A stretch of DNA of 64,000 nt from Elusimicrobia bacterium GWA2_62_23 (lineage in GTDB: Bacteria > Elusimicrobiota > Elusimicrobia > Elusimicrobiales > UBA9959), in NCBI GenBank assembly GCA_001799635.1, contig MGTV01000030.1, forward strand, positions 15,995-79,994, written 5' to 3'. The translations under genes and the position numbers were made by a program. This document shows, one piece after another, positions 31,509-41,491 of this stretch. Under the pieces are notes generated by a model, which was not told the origin of the DNA, did no database searches, and was given only the letters and a program-made list of their open reading frames with translations. How positions within the stretch are numbered: position 1 is the stretch's first letter; every line of letters begins with the position of its first letter.

Positions 31509-32711
31509 ATGATCGAAGTTTCCAAAAAATGCATAGGCTGTTCCAAGTGCGTGCCGGTCTGTCCTTTCGCGGCCATCAACATGATAGACAGGAAGGCGGT
31601 GATGAACGAGGCCTGCACCCTGTGCGGCGCCTGCGTCCAGGTCTGCCCGGTACAGGCCATCACCATCACCCGCGAGGAGGGGGCTTCCCGCGACCTCTCC
31701 GGCTACAAAGGCGTCTGGGTGTACGTGGAACTCTCCGAGACCGGGGATAAGACCCATCCCAAGAAGATCAAACAGGTCACCTTCGAGCTGCTCTCCGCCG
31801 GGCGGCGCCTGGCCGATGAGCTGGGCGAAGAGCTCTGCGCGGTGCTGATGACCGACAAGGACCAAAATTACGCCAAGGAACTCGGTGCCTACGGGGCCGA
31901 CAAGGTGTACATGGTGGAGCACGACGAGTTGTTCGAATACAATACCGACATCTTCTCCACTGTGATGGTCTCGCTGGTCACCCGCCATAAACCTTCCGTG
32001 ATACTTTACGGCGCCACCATCCAGGGCCGCGACCTGGCCCCGCGCGTGGCCTCCACGCTTTACGTTGGCCTGACGGCCGACTGCACGGCGCTGGCCATCA
32101 AGGACGGCCTGCTGCTGCAGAGCCGCCCCGCCTTCGGCGGCAACATCATGGCGGACATCCTCGCCCCCAATTCCAGGCCGCAGATGGCCACCGTGCGCCC
32201 GAACGTCATGAAGATGGGCGAGCCGGTGCACGGCCGTTCCCCGCTGGTGGTGCGCGAGAGCGCCAAGCTCGACCGTAGCCTTCGCCGGGTGAAGGTGCTG
32301 GAGCGCAAGATCGCCCACGACGCCGCCGCCGTGAAGATAGAGAACGCCAATATCATCGTCTCCGGCGGACGCGGCATGAAGACCAAGGACAAGTTTAAAC
32401 AGTTGGAGGAACTCTCTAAGCTGCTGGGCGGCGTGGTGGGCGCCTCCCGCGCCGCGGTGGACCTCGGCTTCAAAGAGAAGACCCACCAGGTGGGCCAGAG
32501 CGGCACCACCGTTTCCCCGAAGCTTTATCTCTCGTTCGGCATCTCGGGCGCGGTGCAGCATATAGTCGGCATGAAGGCGTCGGACGTCATCATAGCCGTC
32601 AACAAGGACCCGAACGCGCCGATCTTCAATGTGGCGAAATACGGCATAGTGGGGGACGCGCACGAGATCGTCCCCAAACTTACGGAAGCGCTGAAGAAAC
32701 TTAAAAAGTAA
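31509..32711 (+). CDS. etfA: Electron transfer flavoprotein alpha subunit with N-terminal 2[4Fe-4S] ferredoxin domain
   Basis: Large ETF subunit. Residues about 8-58 form a two-cluster ferredoxin (CIGCSKCVPVCP and CTLCGACVQVCP). The rest is EtfA with the C-terminal FAD domain: IVSGGRGMK, GASRAAVDLGF, VGQSGTTVSPKLYLSFGISGAVQH, AVNKDPNAPIF. Such fusions are known in CarE of caffeyl-CoA reductase and in ETF of lactate dehydrogenase complexes of anaerobes, which bifurcate or confurcate electrons with ferredoxin. AGGAG lies six bases before the ATG. It suggests ferredoxin-linked acyl-CoA chemistry. Confidence 0.95.
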   Translation: MIEVSKKCIGCSKCVPVCPFAAINMIDRKAVMNEACTLCGACVQVCPVQAITITREEGASRDLSGYKGVWVYVELSETGDKTHPKKIKQVTFELLSAGRRLADELGEELCAVLMTDKDQNYAKELGAYGADKVYMVEHDELFEYNTDIFSTVMVSLVTRHKPSVILYGATIQGRDLAPRVASTLYVGLTADCTALAIKDGLLLQSRPAFGGNIMADILAPNSRPQMATVRPNVMKMGEPVHGRSPLVVRESAKLDRSLRRVKVLERKIAHDAAAVKIENANIIVSGGRGMKTKDKFKQLEELSKLLGGVVGASRAAVDLGFKEKTHQVGQSGTTVSPKLYLSFGISGAVQHIVGMKASDVIIAVNKDPNAPIFNVAKYGIVGDAHEIVPKLTEALKKLKK

Positions 32712-32725
32712 GAGGTCGCGGCTAA

Positions 32726-32746
32726 GGCGGGCGCGGTGCGCCCGCC
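32726..32746. other. GC-rich hairpin before the sensor kinase start
   Basis: Perfect 9-bp stem GGCGGGCGC / GCGCCCGCC with a GGT loop, between the etfA stop and the kinase start, ending only 5-8 bases before the start codon. No T-tract, so termination is uncertain; it may instead mask translation initiation. Confidence 0.55.
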
Positions 32747-32754
32747 GTTATGTG

Positions 32755-34782
32755 ATGACGCTGCTCAACAGGCTGCTGCTGATCGTGTTCGGGGCCGGGC
32801 TTATCCCGATAGTCCCGGCCGGCGTATTCCTTTTCTATTTCCAGGCCCGGGCCAAGCAGGATATCTCCAGCCTCCACCGCAACGTCTCCCAGATGGGGTC
32901 GCTCATGATGGAGCGCGAAGCGCAGGACCTGTCCCGCCGTTTCGAAAGGATGTGGGACCCCGACGCGGCCTATGTCAGCCAGGCCGGCCTGGAGAAGGCC
33001 CTCAAGCGCAATCCCGAATTCCTCTACCTGGCCTTTACCGGGCCCGAAGGCCGCGAACTGCTGAGCGGCGGGGTGCCTGAACTCAAGCGCTACCTCGGCT
33101 ACCTCGACCTGGCCGGGGACCCTCTTTTCCTGAAAGCCGCCGCCTCCGGCAAAGCCGCCCTCGGGCACCTGGAGATGGTGTACGACATGCCGGTCTGCCG
33201 CCTGGTCTATCCGGTGGGCAACGGGTATTACGCTTTCGCGGCCGTCAACCTGCGCGACCTCTTCGAGAAGCTGCGCGCCCAGCGCATAGGCCCCACCGGC
33301 GGGCTGCTGCTCTCAGACTCCGACGGCCGCGCGCTGCAGCTGTCCGGCGCGTTGGAGGAGTTCGAGGCCGCCGACGTACGCCGTATCCTCGCCCGCGGCC
33401 ACCAGTTCGAGATAGAGGGCCGCAAGGAGAAATACATCGGCGCCGCCGCCGCGGTGCGCGGTTTCGACCTTTTCGTGATAGCGCTTGAGGGCCGGGCGGA
33501 GGCTTTTTCCGGGGTGAACCGGCTGGCCTGGCTGATGGCCTTCTTCATGCTGGCCATGGCCACCGCTTTCTACTTTTCAGCCCTGCTGTTCGCCCGCCGC
33601 CTGGGCGTGCCGGTGGGCGCCCTGATGGCCGGCGCCGCGCGCGTATCCTCGGGAGATTTCAAGACTACCGTACAGGAGAGCACCGAATTCGCCGAGCTCT
33701 CCGCCCTGCTGCGCGCCTTCAACTCCATGATGCGGGAAGTGGACCGCTACCATGGCATCCAGGTGGAGAAGGTCTTCGAGGAAAAGCAGAAACTCGAGCT
33801 CCTGGTAAGCCTCATCCACGACGCTATCATCCTTTGCGATCTGCGGGGGGAACTGCTCTACGCCAACGCTTCCGCCAGGGAACTCCTGGGCGCCGAAAGC
33901 GCCGCGCCCGGAGAGAACGAGACGATCCGGCGAAAAATAGCCGGCCTGGTGGCCAAACGGGCCGCCTCCGGCAGCGGGGTGGTTGAGCTGGAGTCAGGGG
34001 GCGAGAAAAAATTCTACCGGGCCAGCGTGCAGACGCTCGCCGCAAAAACGCAGAGCCCCGCCGTCTTCATGGTGCTGCGGGATATCACCCTGGAGCGCAG
34101 GATGCAGCAGATGAAGGAGGAGTTCTTCCACTCCGTGGCGCACGACCTTCGCGCCCCCCTGCTGACGATGCAGGGCTATATAAAACTCCTGGAAAAGGAA
34201 TTCAAGCCGGAAGCGAAGCAGGCCGGTTACGTGCGCAGCGTGAAGGATTCCAGCGACCGGCTTTTCAAGCTGCTGGAGAACATCCTGGATATTTCCCGGA
34301 TGGAAGCCGGCCAGCTCCGCCCGGACCTGAGCAAGCTCGGCGCGGCCGGGTTCCTCGAGGAAGCCGCGGGCTCTTTCAATGCCCTGTTCGAAGAAAAGAA
34401 GATAAATTTCACCATAGAGACTTCCGGCGCTGGGCGGGCGGAATTCTCCGCCGATTCTTCGCTGCTGCGCAGGGTAGTGGAGAACCTCTTGTCCAACGCG
34501 TGGAAATTCACGCCTGAGGGGGGGAAGGTCTCCGCTTCGGTCAAGGCGGAGGGCGGGACCCTGACGTTCGAAGTGGCGGACAGCGGGCCCGGTATTCCGG
34601 CGGACCAGTTGGAAGCGGTTTTCGAGAAGTATAAGCGGCTCAAGTCCGGCGCGGGCGAGAACGGTTTCGGCCTGGGTCTCGCTATAGCGCGCAAGATAGT
34701 GGAACTGCACGGAGGGACGATCCGCTCCGTAGCCCGCGAAGGCGGCGGGGCCGTGTTCGTTTTTACGGTGCGGCAGGCATAA
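32755..34782 (+). CDS. Membrane sensor histidine kinase (HAMP-PAS-HisKA-HATPase)
   Basis: Senses a periplasmic signal and autophosphorylates. The 675-residue protein has transmembrane helix 1 (residues 5-29), a periplasmic sensor of about 230 residues, helix 2 (about 262-285), HAMP, a PAS domain (LLVSLIHDAIILCDLRGELLYANASA), HisKA with His in FFHSVAHDLRAPLLT near residue 463, and the ATPase boxes NLLSNAWKFTPEGG, DSGPGIP and GFGLGLAIA. An in-frame GTG at 32752 is an alternative start; neither has a good ribosome site. No adjacent response regulator. Signal unknown. Confidence 0.9.
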   Translation: MTLLNRLLLIVFGAGLIPIVPAGVFLFYFQARAKQDISSLHRNVSQMGSLMMEREAQDLSRRFERMWDPDAAYVSQAGLEKALKRNPEFLYLAFTGPEGRELLSGGVPELKRYLGYLDLAGDPLFLKAAASGKAALGHLEMVYDMPVCRLVYPVGNGYYAFAAVNLRDLFEKLRAQRIGPTGGLLLSDSDGRALQLSGALEEFEAADVRRILARGHQFEIEGRKEKYIGAAAAVRGFDLFVIALEGRAEAFSGVNRLAWLMAFFMLAMATAFYFSALLFARRLGVPVGALMAGAARVSSGDFKTTVQESTEFAELSALLRAFNSMMREVDRYHGIQVEKVFEEKQKLELLVSLIHDAIILCDLRGELLYANASARELLGAESAAPGENETIRRKIAGLVAKRAASGSGVVELESGGEKKFYRASVQTLAAKTQSPAVFMVLRDITLERRMQQMKEEFFHSVAHDLRAPLLTMQGYIKLLEKEFKPEAKQAGYVRSVKDSSDRLFKLLENILDISRMEAGQLRPDLSKLGAAGFLEEAAGSFNALFEEKKINFTIETSGAGRAEFSADSSLLRRVVENLLSNAWKFTPEGGKVSASVKAEGGTLTFEVADSGPGIPADQLEAVFEKYKRLKSGAGENGFGLGLAIARKIVELHGGTIRSVAREGGGAVFVFTVRQA

Positions 34783-34818
34783 GCTGCGGACGGCGGCATA
34801 GGGTAAAAGGGGATAGTT

Positions 34819-36972
34819 ATGCAAAAACAAAAAGCGGGGCAGGAAAGCGGCAAGGTCCTTTACGGTTTCTGCCTGGTATTCACATTGTTCGTCCTTTTCA
34901 GCTTTGTGATAGACTCATGGCTTCAGACCGGCTGGTGGATACGCGGCATGGATAATAAATGGGCGGACGCCCGCCGCAAACTTCCCAGCCTGTTCTCCCT
35001 TTCCGAGGGCGACGACTACAAGGCCGGCATTGGAAAGTACTTTAACCACGATGCTGACGAAAGGATCTCCATAGTAGCCATAGACGAACATACCGTGGCG
35101 AAACTGGGATACCCTTTCAAGCGCAAGCATTACGCCACCCTGATAGAGAAACTCAATAAGGCCGGGGTCAAGGCGATAGGCGTGGACGTGCTGATCTTCG
35201 ACTCCGACCGGGACGATAAAGTAAGCGACCAGGCCATGGTAGAAGCCGTTCGCAAGGCCGGCAACGTGGCCGTGTTGGCCGCGGTCAATCCGCAGACCGA
35301 ACAGGTCCAGTACCCCATCAAGGGCCTGGGCGAGGCCGCCAAGTACCTCTCCCATCCCCATGTGGAACGGAACATAGAGGCTAACGGCGAGGTGCGCAAA
35401 CTCAGTCTTTTCAGTGAAGGTATATTCTATAAAGACCTCAAGATAAGGACCCGTTGCGGCAAGGAGTGCGAGGGAGTGGGCCTGCCTCTGCTGGCCTTGG
35501 CCACCTACGCTATTTACAGCGGGAAATCTCTTTCAGAGCTGGAGCAGCGGTACGGTACGTCTCCCAAGTACCTGAATTTTCGAATTCCCAACGACCGGCC
35601 ATACCACCCTGGCTGGGCCAAGGAACCGAAGATAAACAACTCCGTGTACCGGCATATTTCGGTGCTGGACATCATGGAGGGGAAACTGGGGGAGGAAGAA
35701 AGAAAGGCGCTCGCCGGCGGCATCGTTCTGATCGGTTCGACCGCTCTTGGCGCCTACGACCACTATCCCTCGCCGTTCTACGCCTCATGGCCCGGGGTAG
35801 AGGTTCACGCCAATGCCATAGACAACATGCTCCACTCCGACTTCGTGAAGCCGCTGGCCAGGTCTTTGGTGTTATTCATAACGGTATTGATAATCTGGAT
35901 ACCGGCCCTGATGGCGCGCAGCTCCATAAAAGCTATTTCCATCACTTCCGGTTCGATAGTGGTCGGCATGATGATCCTGAACTTTATCGCGATGACCAGG
36001 CTTACCGACATGCCGTACTTCAGTCTTATGGTCTCGTTGCTGGTGCCTTTCGTTTTTGTAACGGTTTACAAGGCTGTCATCGAGGGCCGCGAGAAGCGCT
36101 GGATCAAGAATACCTTCGGACAGTACCTTTCCCCAAAAGTCGTGGACCTGATCACCAAGGACCCGTCCAAGCTCTCGCTGGGCGGCGAGAAGCGCGACAT
36201 GACGGCCTTCTTCCTGGACCTGGCCGGGTTCACCACCATGTCCGAGAAGCTGTCCCCCGAAGAGCTGACCGCCATGCTGGTGGAATATCTCTCGGCGTTC
36301 ACGGACGTCATCCTGAAGTACGACGGCACGGTGGATAAATACATCGGCGACTGCGTGGTGGCCTTCTGGAACGCCCCTCTGGACCAGGCCGACCACCGCA
36401 AGCTCGGCGTGCTGGCGGCCATAGACTGCCAGAAGGAGATGGCGCGCCTCAACGAGTCGCTCACCCAGTTCACCATAAAGCCCAAATGCCGCGTGGGCGT
36501 CAATTCGGGCCCGATGGTAGTGGGCAACATGGGTTCCCGGTCCCGCCTTTCCTATACCGTCATGGGCGATTCCGTGAACATGGCCTCGCGCATGGAAGGC
36601 GCCAACAAGTTCTTCGCCTCCAAGATCATGACCAGCGAGTACACCTTCGCGGACATCAAGGACTTCTTCGACTACCGGTACCTCGGCAGCATCAGGGTGG
36701 TCGGCAAGACCATTCCCGTCAAGGTCTACGAGCCCTTCGCCAAGAAGGGGGAAGCCCCCGCGGACGTGAAGGAGATGCTCAAGCACTACGAGGCCGGCAT
36801 CGCCAAGTTCGACAAGGGCGACTTCAAGGCGTCCCTCAAGGACTTCAAGGCCGCGCTGGCCGCCCGTCCCGGCGACGGGCCCTCGCAGTTCTACATAGAT
36901 ACAGTAGAACAGTACATGAAAGAGGTGCCAAAGGACTGGGACGGTTCGTTCAACCTGACCTCAAAGGGCTAA
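34819..36972 (+). CDS. CHASE2-domain class III adenylate/guanylate cyclase with C-terminal TPR-like tail
   Basis: Makes cAMP or cGMP in response to an outside signal. The 717-residue protein has an N-terminal helix (18-36), a CHASE2 extracellular domain (ISIVAIDEHTVAKLG, KAIGVDVLIFD, VLIGSTALGAYD), three helices (about 350-420), and a class III catalytic domain: metal Asp in FLDLAGFT near 466 and in KYIGDCVVAFW near 510, and VGVNSGPMVVGNMGS. The tail (about 650-700) looks like one or two TPR units. AAGGGG precedes the ATG. It heads the run that includes the hut genes. Confidence 0.93.
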   Translation: MQKQKAGQESGKVLYGFCLVFTLFVLFSFVIDSWLQTGWWIRGMDNKWADARRKLPSLFSLSEGDDYKAGIGKYFNHDADERISIVAIDEHTVAKLGYPFKRKHYATLIEKLNKAGVKAIGVDVLIFDSDRDDKVSDQAMVEAVRKAGNVAVLAAVNPQTEQVQYPIKGLGEAAKYLSHPHVERNIEANGEVRKLSLFSEGIFYKDLKIRTRCGKECEGVGLPLLALATYAIYSGKSLSELEQRYGTSPKYLNFRIPNDRPYHPGWAKEPKINNSVYRHISVLDIMEGKLGEEERKALAGGIVLIGSTALGAYDHYPSPFYASWPGVEVHANAIDNMLHSDFVKPLARSLVLFITVLIIWIPALMARSSIKAISITSGSIVVGMMILNFIAMTRLTDMPYFSLMVSLLVPFVFVTVYKAVIEGREKRWIKNTFGQYLSPKVVDLITKDPSKLSLGGEKRDMTAFFLDLAGFTTMSEKLSPEELTAMLVEYLSAFTDVILKYDGTVDKYIGDCVVAFWNAPLDQADHRKLGVLAAIDCQKEMARLNESLTQFTIKPKCRVGVNSGPMVVGNMGSRSRLSYTVMGDSVNMASRMEGANKFFASKIMTSEYTFADIKDFFDYRYLGSIRVVGKTIPVKVYEPFAKKGEAPADVKEMLKHYEAGIAKFDKGDFKASLKDFKAALAARPGDGPSQFYIDTVEQYMKEVPKDWDGSFNLTSKG

Positions 36973-37686
36973 ATGACCATATTCTGGCGCCTTTTACTCT
37001 CGCACCTGCTGGCGGATTTCACGCTGCAATTCGACGTCGTGAACCGCATGAAGCGCGACAACGCGTGGGGCATGCTGATCCACTGCGGGACCCACCTGCT
37101 CACGGCCTTCGCCCTCCTCTGGCCTTACCTGGGGGACGTCTGGTTCGGCCTGGGGCCGGTCCCCGTGAACGGCTGGTGGGCGCTGGCGGTCATGTTCGTC
37201 GTCCATTTCATAGTGGACGAGGTGCGGGTCTTCACCATGAAGCGCCTGGGCTGGCGGGACGGGACGGTCAGTTTCCTGGCGGACCAGGTGCTCCACGTCT
37301 ACGTGCTGTTCATGATCTCCCCTATAGTCATACCCGGCAAGGACATGCTGCTGCCGGAAAAGTGGATCGGGATAGCCTGCATGCTGGTGCTGGTGGCCCA
37401 CTTCACCACGGTGCTGATCTACTTCGTGGAAAAGGATTTCCTGGGGAAAAGTTTCCCGCGCTTCGATGAGAAATACTTCCTCATCTTCGAGCGGGTGGTC
37501 CTCTGGGCGTTCTTTTTCGTGGACGGGTACTGGTGGGTCCCTTTCGCGCTGGCCTGGGTGGCGCAGCTCTTCTACGTGAAGAAAAAACGCATCATAGACC
37601 TTTCGGCCGCCAACGTGGCGTTGAACGTGGCCATTACCGCCGGGCTGGGCCTTTGGACCAGGTACATCTACTACGGGCGCCTGTAG
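36973..37686 (+). CDS. DUF3307 family membrane protein
   Basis: A 237-residue protein of six or so transmembrane helices, beginning LLLSHLLADFTLQF, the signature of DUF3307, whose role is unknown. Further family-like segments are HFIVDEVRVFTMKR and SFLADQVLHVYVLF, with conserved His/Asp residues within helices. It starts on the base after the cyclase stop, so it is translationally coupled, and may be a partner of the cyclase. Confidence 0.8.
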   Translation: MTIFWRLLLSHLLADFTLQFDVVNRMKRDNAWGMLIHCGTHLLTAFALLWPYLGDVWFGLGPVPVNGWWALAVMFVVHFIVDEVRVFTMKRLGWRDGTVSFLADQVLHVYVLFMISPIVIPGKDMLLPEKWIGIACMLVLVAHFTTVLIYFVEKDFLGKSFPRFDEKYFLIFERVVLWAFFFVDGYWWVPFALAWVAQLFYVKKKRIIDLSAANVALNVAITAGLGLWTRYIYYGRL

Positions 37687-37701
37687 AGGGCGCGGCAGTT
37701 C

Positions 37702-38298
37702 ATGACAACAGAGACCATAGAAAAACAGCGGATAGAGGAAGCCGTTTTTACGTTCATCGACGTAGAGACCACCGGGCTGTCGCCCCGCTCGGCGCGGGTC
37801 TGCGAGGTGGCCTCCATCAGTTTTCGCGGGACCGAGCGCGTAGGCACGCTGGCGGAGCTGGTCAATCCGGGCCTGCCGATCCCCCCGGAAGTCTCCAGGA
37901 TACACGGCATTACCGACGAGATGGTGCGCCACAGCCCTTCCTTCGGCGCCGTGGCCCCGCGGCTCCTGGCCGCCCTGGAAGGGTCCGTGATAGTGGCGCA
38001 CAACGCCGAGTTCGACCTGGGTTTCCTGAACATGGAGTTCGAGCGGGTCGGCCTGCGCTTCCCGGAACTCCCGGTGCTGGACACTCTGGTGCTCGCCCGC
38101 CGCAACTGGAAATTCCAGAGCAACCGCCTCGGCAACATCGCCAAGGAACTGAATATTTCCAGCGAGGGCTGGCACCGCGCCCTCTCCGACGTGGAGATGA
38201 CGCGCAAGATCTTCGAACATTTCATAACGGCCTTCCGGGCCGCGGGCGCGGCCACCGTGGCCGACCTGATACAGAAGAGCAAAGGAAAAACATCATGA
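37702..38298 (+). CDS. DnaQ-like 3'-5' exonuclease (DEDDh)
   Basis: A 198-residue exonuclease of the DNA polymerase III epsilon type. Motifs: Exo I TFIDVETTGLSP, Exo II VAHNAEFDLGFL, Exo III HRALSDVEMTRKIFEHF, plus the family signature VSRIHGITDEMV. It has no polymerase or UvrC-like domain. Whether it is the replicative epsilon subunit or an accessory nuclease cannot be told. Its stop overlaps hutH (ATGA), an odd partner for a histidine-degradation gene. Confidence 0.88.
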   Translation: MTTETIEKQRIEEAVFTFIDVETTGLSPRSARVCEVASISFRGTERVGTLAELVNPGLPIPPEVSRIHGITDEMVRHSPSFGAVAPRLLAALEGSVIVAHNAEFDLGFLNMEFERVGLRFPELPVLDTLVLARRNWKFQSNRLGNIAKELNISSEGWHRALSDVEMTRKIFEHFITAFRAAGAATVADLIQKSKGKTS

Positions 38299-39812
38299 CG
38301 AAACCTTTTCTACTCGGTTCCACCCCGGACATCGTGGACTTCGCCGAAGTGGCGTACGGCTTCCGGCGCCTGGCGATCCCGCCCAAAGCCCTGAAGCTCA
38401 TAGAAAGCCGGAGGGCCAAGCTGGAGGCGCTGCTCGCCGAGGACCGCGTCATGTACGGCATCAATACCGGGTTCGGCGAGCTGGCCAGCCAGCGCGTTTC
38501 CACGGAGAGCCTCAAGGCGCTGCAGGTGAATTTGATCCGCAGCCACGCCTGCGGCGTGGGCGACCCGCTGGAAGACGCCGAGGCCGCGGCCCTCGTCTTC
38601 GCCCGGGCCAACGAGCTGGCCATGGGCAATTCCGGTGTCCGGCCGGTGGTGATAAGGCGCCTCATGGACCTGGTCAATAAGGGCGTCATCCCGTTCATCC
38701 CTTCCAAGGGCTCGGTGGGCGCCAGCGGCGACCTGGCCCCTTCGGCCCACATGGCGCTGGTCCTGATAGGCGAAGGCTACGCCAAGTTCCGCGGCGAGGA
38801 CGGGTGGCGCGCTTCGGCGGCGGTGCTGAAGAAGGCCGGCATAAAGCCGATAGAACTCGCCGAGAAAGAGGGCCTCGCCCTCATAAACGGCACCCAGGCC
38901 ATGAAGGCGGTGGGGGGGCTGGCGGTCTTCGAGGCCATGAACCTCTTCTCCGCGTCGGTGCTGACCGGCGCCATGAGCCTGGAAGCCCTCAAAGGCACGC
39001 CGGTGGCTTTCGACCCGCGCATCCACGCCCTTAAGCCCCACCGCGGCCAGCAGGCCGTGGCGGCGAAGCTGCTGGAACTGCTGAAGGGCAGCCAGATCCG
39101 CGCGTCCCACAAGGCCTCCGACAAACGCGTGCAGGACCCTTATTCCCTGCGCTGCATGCCGCAGGCCATGGGCGCGGCCAGCGACTCCCTGGAATACGCG
39201 CTGGACGTTTTTGAGACGGAGCTCCGCAGCGTCACGGACAACCCGCTCGTTGTCGCGGGCAAGGGCCCGGGGACCATCGAGGTCCTCTCCGGCGGCAACT
39301 TCCACGGCCAGGCCGTGGCCTTCGCCGCGGATTTCGCGGCCATAGCGGTCACCGCCCTGGGCAACATCTCGGAGCGCCGCATAGCCCAGCTGGTGAGCGA
39401 TTTCAAGATCCTGCCGCCGTTCCTGGCCCGCAATCCCGGCCTGGAATCCGGCTTCATGATCGCCCACGTGACAGCGGCGGCCCTCTGCAACGAGAACAAG
39501 ATCCTCAGCCACCCGGCCAGCGCCGATTCGGTGCCGACCTCCGCGAACAAGGAAGATTTCGTCAGCATGGGCATGAACGCCGCGCTCAAGCTCAAGACCG
39601 TGGTGCGCAACACCGCGCGCATCTGCGCCATAGAGATGATGGCCGCCGCCGAGGGCATTGAGTTCCACCGCCCGCTTAAGTCCAGCCGCCGCATAGAAGC
39701 GGCCCTCGCCGACCTGCGGCAGATCTCGCCGGCCTTCAAGGGCGACGAGGTCTTCTCGGAGCGCATCGAGACCGTGGCCGAAGCCATGCTGACCGGCTGT
39801 TTTCTGCACTGA
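38295..39812 (+). CDS. hutH: Histidine ammonia-lyase
   Basis: Removes ammonia from L-histidine to give urocanate. The 505-residue protein has the Ala-Ser-Gly triad that forms the MIO prosthetic group in [14 protein letters not shown] (about residues 143-145), [10 protein letters not shown], the [11 protein letters not shown] box (here VQDPYSLRC) and [14 protein letters not shown]. The start is ATG 38295 within the exonuclease stop. First of the hut enzymes, 20 bases before hutU. Confidence 0.96.
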   Translation: MTKPFLLGSTPDIVDFAEVAYGFRRLAIPPKALKLIESRRAKLEALLAEDRVMYGINTGFGELASQRVSTESLKALQVNLIRSHACGVGDPLEDAEAAALVFARANELAMGNSGVRPVVIRRLMDLVNKGVIPFIPSKGSVGASGDLAPSAHMALVLIGEGYAKFRGEDGWRASAAVLKKAGIKPIELAEKEGLALINGTQAMKAVGGLAVFEAMNLFSASVLTGAMSLEALKGTPVAFDPRIHALKPHRGQQAVAAKLLELLKGSQIRASHKASDKRVQDPYSLRCMPQAMGAASDSLEYALDVFETELRSVTDNPLVVAGKGPGTIEVLSGGNFHGQAVAFAADFAAIAVTALGNISERRIAQLVSDFKILPPFLARNPGLESGFMIAHVTAAALCNENKILSHPASADSVPTSANKEDFVSMGMNAALKLKTVVRNTARICAIEMMAAAEGIEFHRPLKSSRRIEAALADLRQISPAFKGDEVFSERIETVAEAMLTGCFLH

Positions 39813-39832
39813 ACTTTCAGGAGGACAACGAG

Positions 39833-41491
39833 ATGATCCGCAAGAGCATCCGCGCCGCGCGCGGCAATAAACTTTCGTGCAAGGGCTGGCAGCAGGAGGC
39901 CGCCCTGCGCATGCTGATGAACAACCTGGACCCCGAGGTGGCCGAGCGCCCGGAGGAACTGGTGGTGTACGGCGGCCGCGGCAAGGCCGCCCGCAACTGG
40001 GACTGCTATCACGCCATAGTCTCGTCGCTGCGCAAACTGGAGAACGACGAGACCTTGCTGGTGCAGAGCGGCAAGCCGGTAGGCGTGCTGCGCACCCATG
40101 AGTATTCCCCGCGAGTCATAATCGCCAACTCCAACCTGGTTGGCAACTGGGCCAATTGGGAGACCTTCGATGAGCTGGATAAGAAAGGGCTGATGATGTA
40201 CGGCCAGATGACGGCCGGCTCCTGGATCTATATAGGTACGCAGGGCATCCTGCAGGGCACTTACGAGACCTTCGCCGAGTGCGCGCGCAAACATTTCAAG
40301 AGCGACCTCGCCGGGAAACTTACCGTGACCGGCGGGCTCGGCGGCATGGGCGGCGCCCAGCCGCTGGCCGTCACCATGTGCGGCGGCGTGGCCATAGTGG
40401 TGGAGGTGGACGAGACCCGCATCGCCATGCGCCTTAAGACCCGCTACGTGGACACCATGGCCCGCTCTCTCGACGAAGCCCTGCTGATGGCCGAAAAGGC
40501 CCTCAAGGCCAGGCAGCCCCTTTCCATAGGCCTGCTCGGCAACTGCGCCGAGGTGCTGCCCGAGATGGTCCGCCGCGGCGTGAAGATAGACGTGCTGACC
40601 GACCAGACCTCGGCCCACGACCCGCTGCGCGGCTATATCCCGAAAGGCTACACCCTGGAAGCCGCCGCCGAACTGCGCGCGAAGGACCCGAAGAAATACG
40701 TCAAGCTTTCCATGGCGTCCATGGCCATCCACGTGGAGGCCATGCTGAAGCTGCAGAAGGCCGGGGCGGTCACGTTCGACTACGGCAACAATATCCGCAC
40801 CATGGCCTTCAAGCAGGGCGTAAAACACGCCTATGACTTCCCCGGTTTCGTGCCGGCGTATATCCGCGGCCTGTTCTGCGAGGGCAAAGGCCCGTTCCGC
40901 TGGGCGGCGCTCTCCGGCGACCCCAAGGACATCGCCGTGACCGACGCGGCCATCAAGAAACTGTTCCCGAAGAACGCCCACCTGCACCACTGGCTGGACA
41001 TGGCCGCGAAGAAGGTCGCTTTCCAGGGGCTGCCGGCGCGCATCTGCTGGCTGGGCTACGGGGAACGGCACCTGGCCGGCCTGATGTTCAACGACCTGGT
41101 CCGTAAGGGCAAGGTTTCCGCGCCTATCGTGATAGGGCGTGACCACCTGGATTCCGGCTCGGTGGCCAGCCCCTTCCGCGAGACCGAGGCCATGAAGGAC
41201 GGTTCCGACGCCATAGCCGACTGGCCGATCCTCAACGCGCTGATCAATACTGCCTCCGGCGCCAGCTGGGTCTCTTTTCACCACGGCGGCGGCGTGGGCA
41301 TGGGCTATTCCCTGCACGCCGGCCAGGTCACCGTGGCCGATGGCAGCCGGGAGATGGCCCTGCGCCTGGAGCGGGTGCTTACCAACGACCCCGCCATGGG
41401 CGTGCTGCGCCACGCGGACGCCGGCTATAAACTGGCGCAGGATTTCGCCAAAAAGAAAGGCGTGAAGATCCCGATGCTGGGGGACAAATGA
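39833..41491 (+). CDS. hutU: Urocanate hydratase
   Basis: Converts urocanate to imidazolonepropionate using NAD as electrophile. The 552-residue protein shows the family sequence throughout: [50 protein letters not shown] (NAD binding), DQTSAHDPL, and the C-terminal [25 protein letters not shown] lies about nine bases before the ATG. It overlaps the lipoprotein gene by four bases. Confidence 0.97.
   Translation: MIRKSIRAARGNKLSCKGWQQEAALRMLMNNLDPEVAERPEELVVYGGRGKAARNWDCYHAIVSSLRKLENDETLLVQSGKPVGVLRTHEYSPRVIIANSNLVGNWANWETFDELDKKGLMMYGQMTAGSWIYIGTQGILQGTYETFAECARKHFKSDLAGKLTVTGGLGGMGGAQPLAVTMCGGVAIVVEVDETRIAMRLKTRYVDTMARSLDEALLMAEKALKARQPLSIGLLGNCAEVLPEMVRRGVKIDVLTDQTSAHDPLRGYIPKGYTLEAAAELRAKDPKKYVKLSMASMAIHVEAMLKLQKAGAVTFDYGNNIRTMAFKQGVKHAYDFPGFVPAYIRGLFCEGKGPFRWAALSGDPKDIAVTDAAIKKLFPKNAHLHHWLDMAAKKVAFQGLPARICWLGYGERHLAGLMFNDLVRKGKVSAPIVIGRDHLDSGSVASPFRETEAMKDGSDAIADWPILNALINTASGASWVSFHHGGGVGMGYSLHAGQVTVADGSREMALRLERVLTNDPAMGVLRHADAGYKLAQDFAKKKGVKIPMLGDK

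Noticed and set aside
37533-38294. N-terminal extension of histidine ammonia-lyase across the exonuclease gene
   Set aside because: The extension is in the wrong frame for the real exonuclease; ATG 38295 gives a normal-length enzyme and overlaps the upstream stop as elsewhere in the operon.
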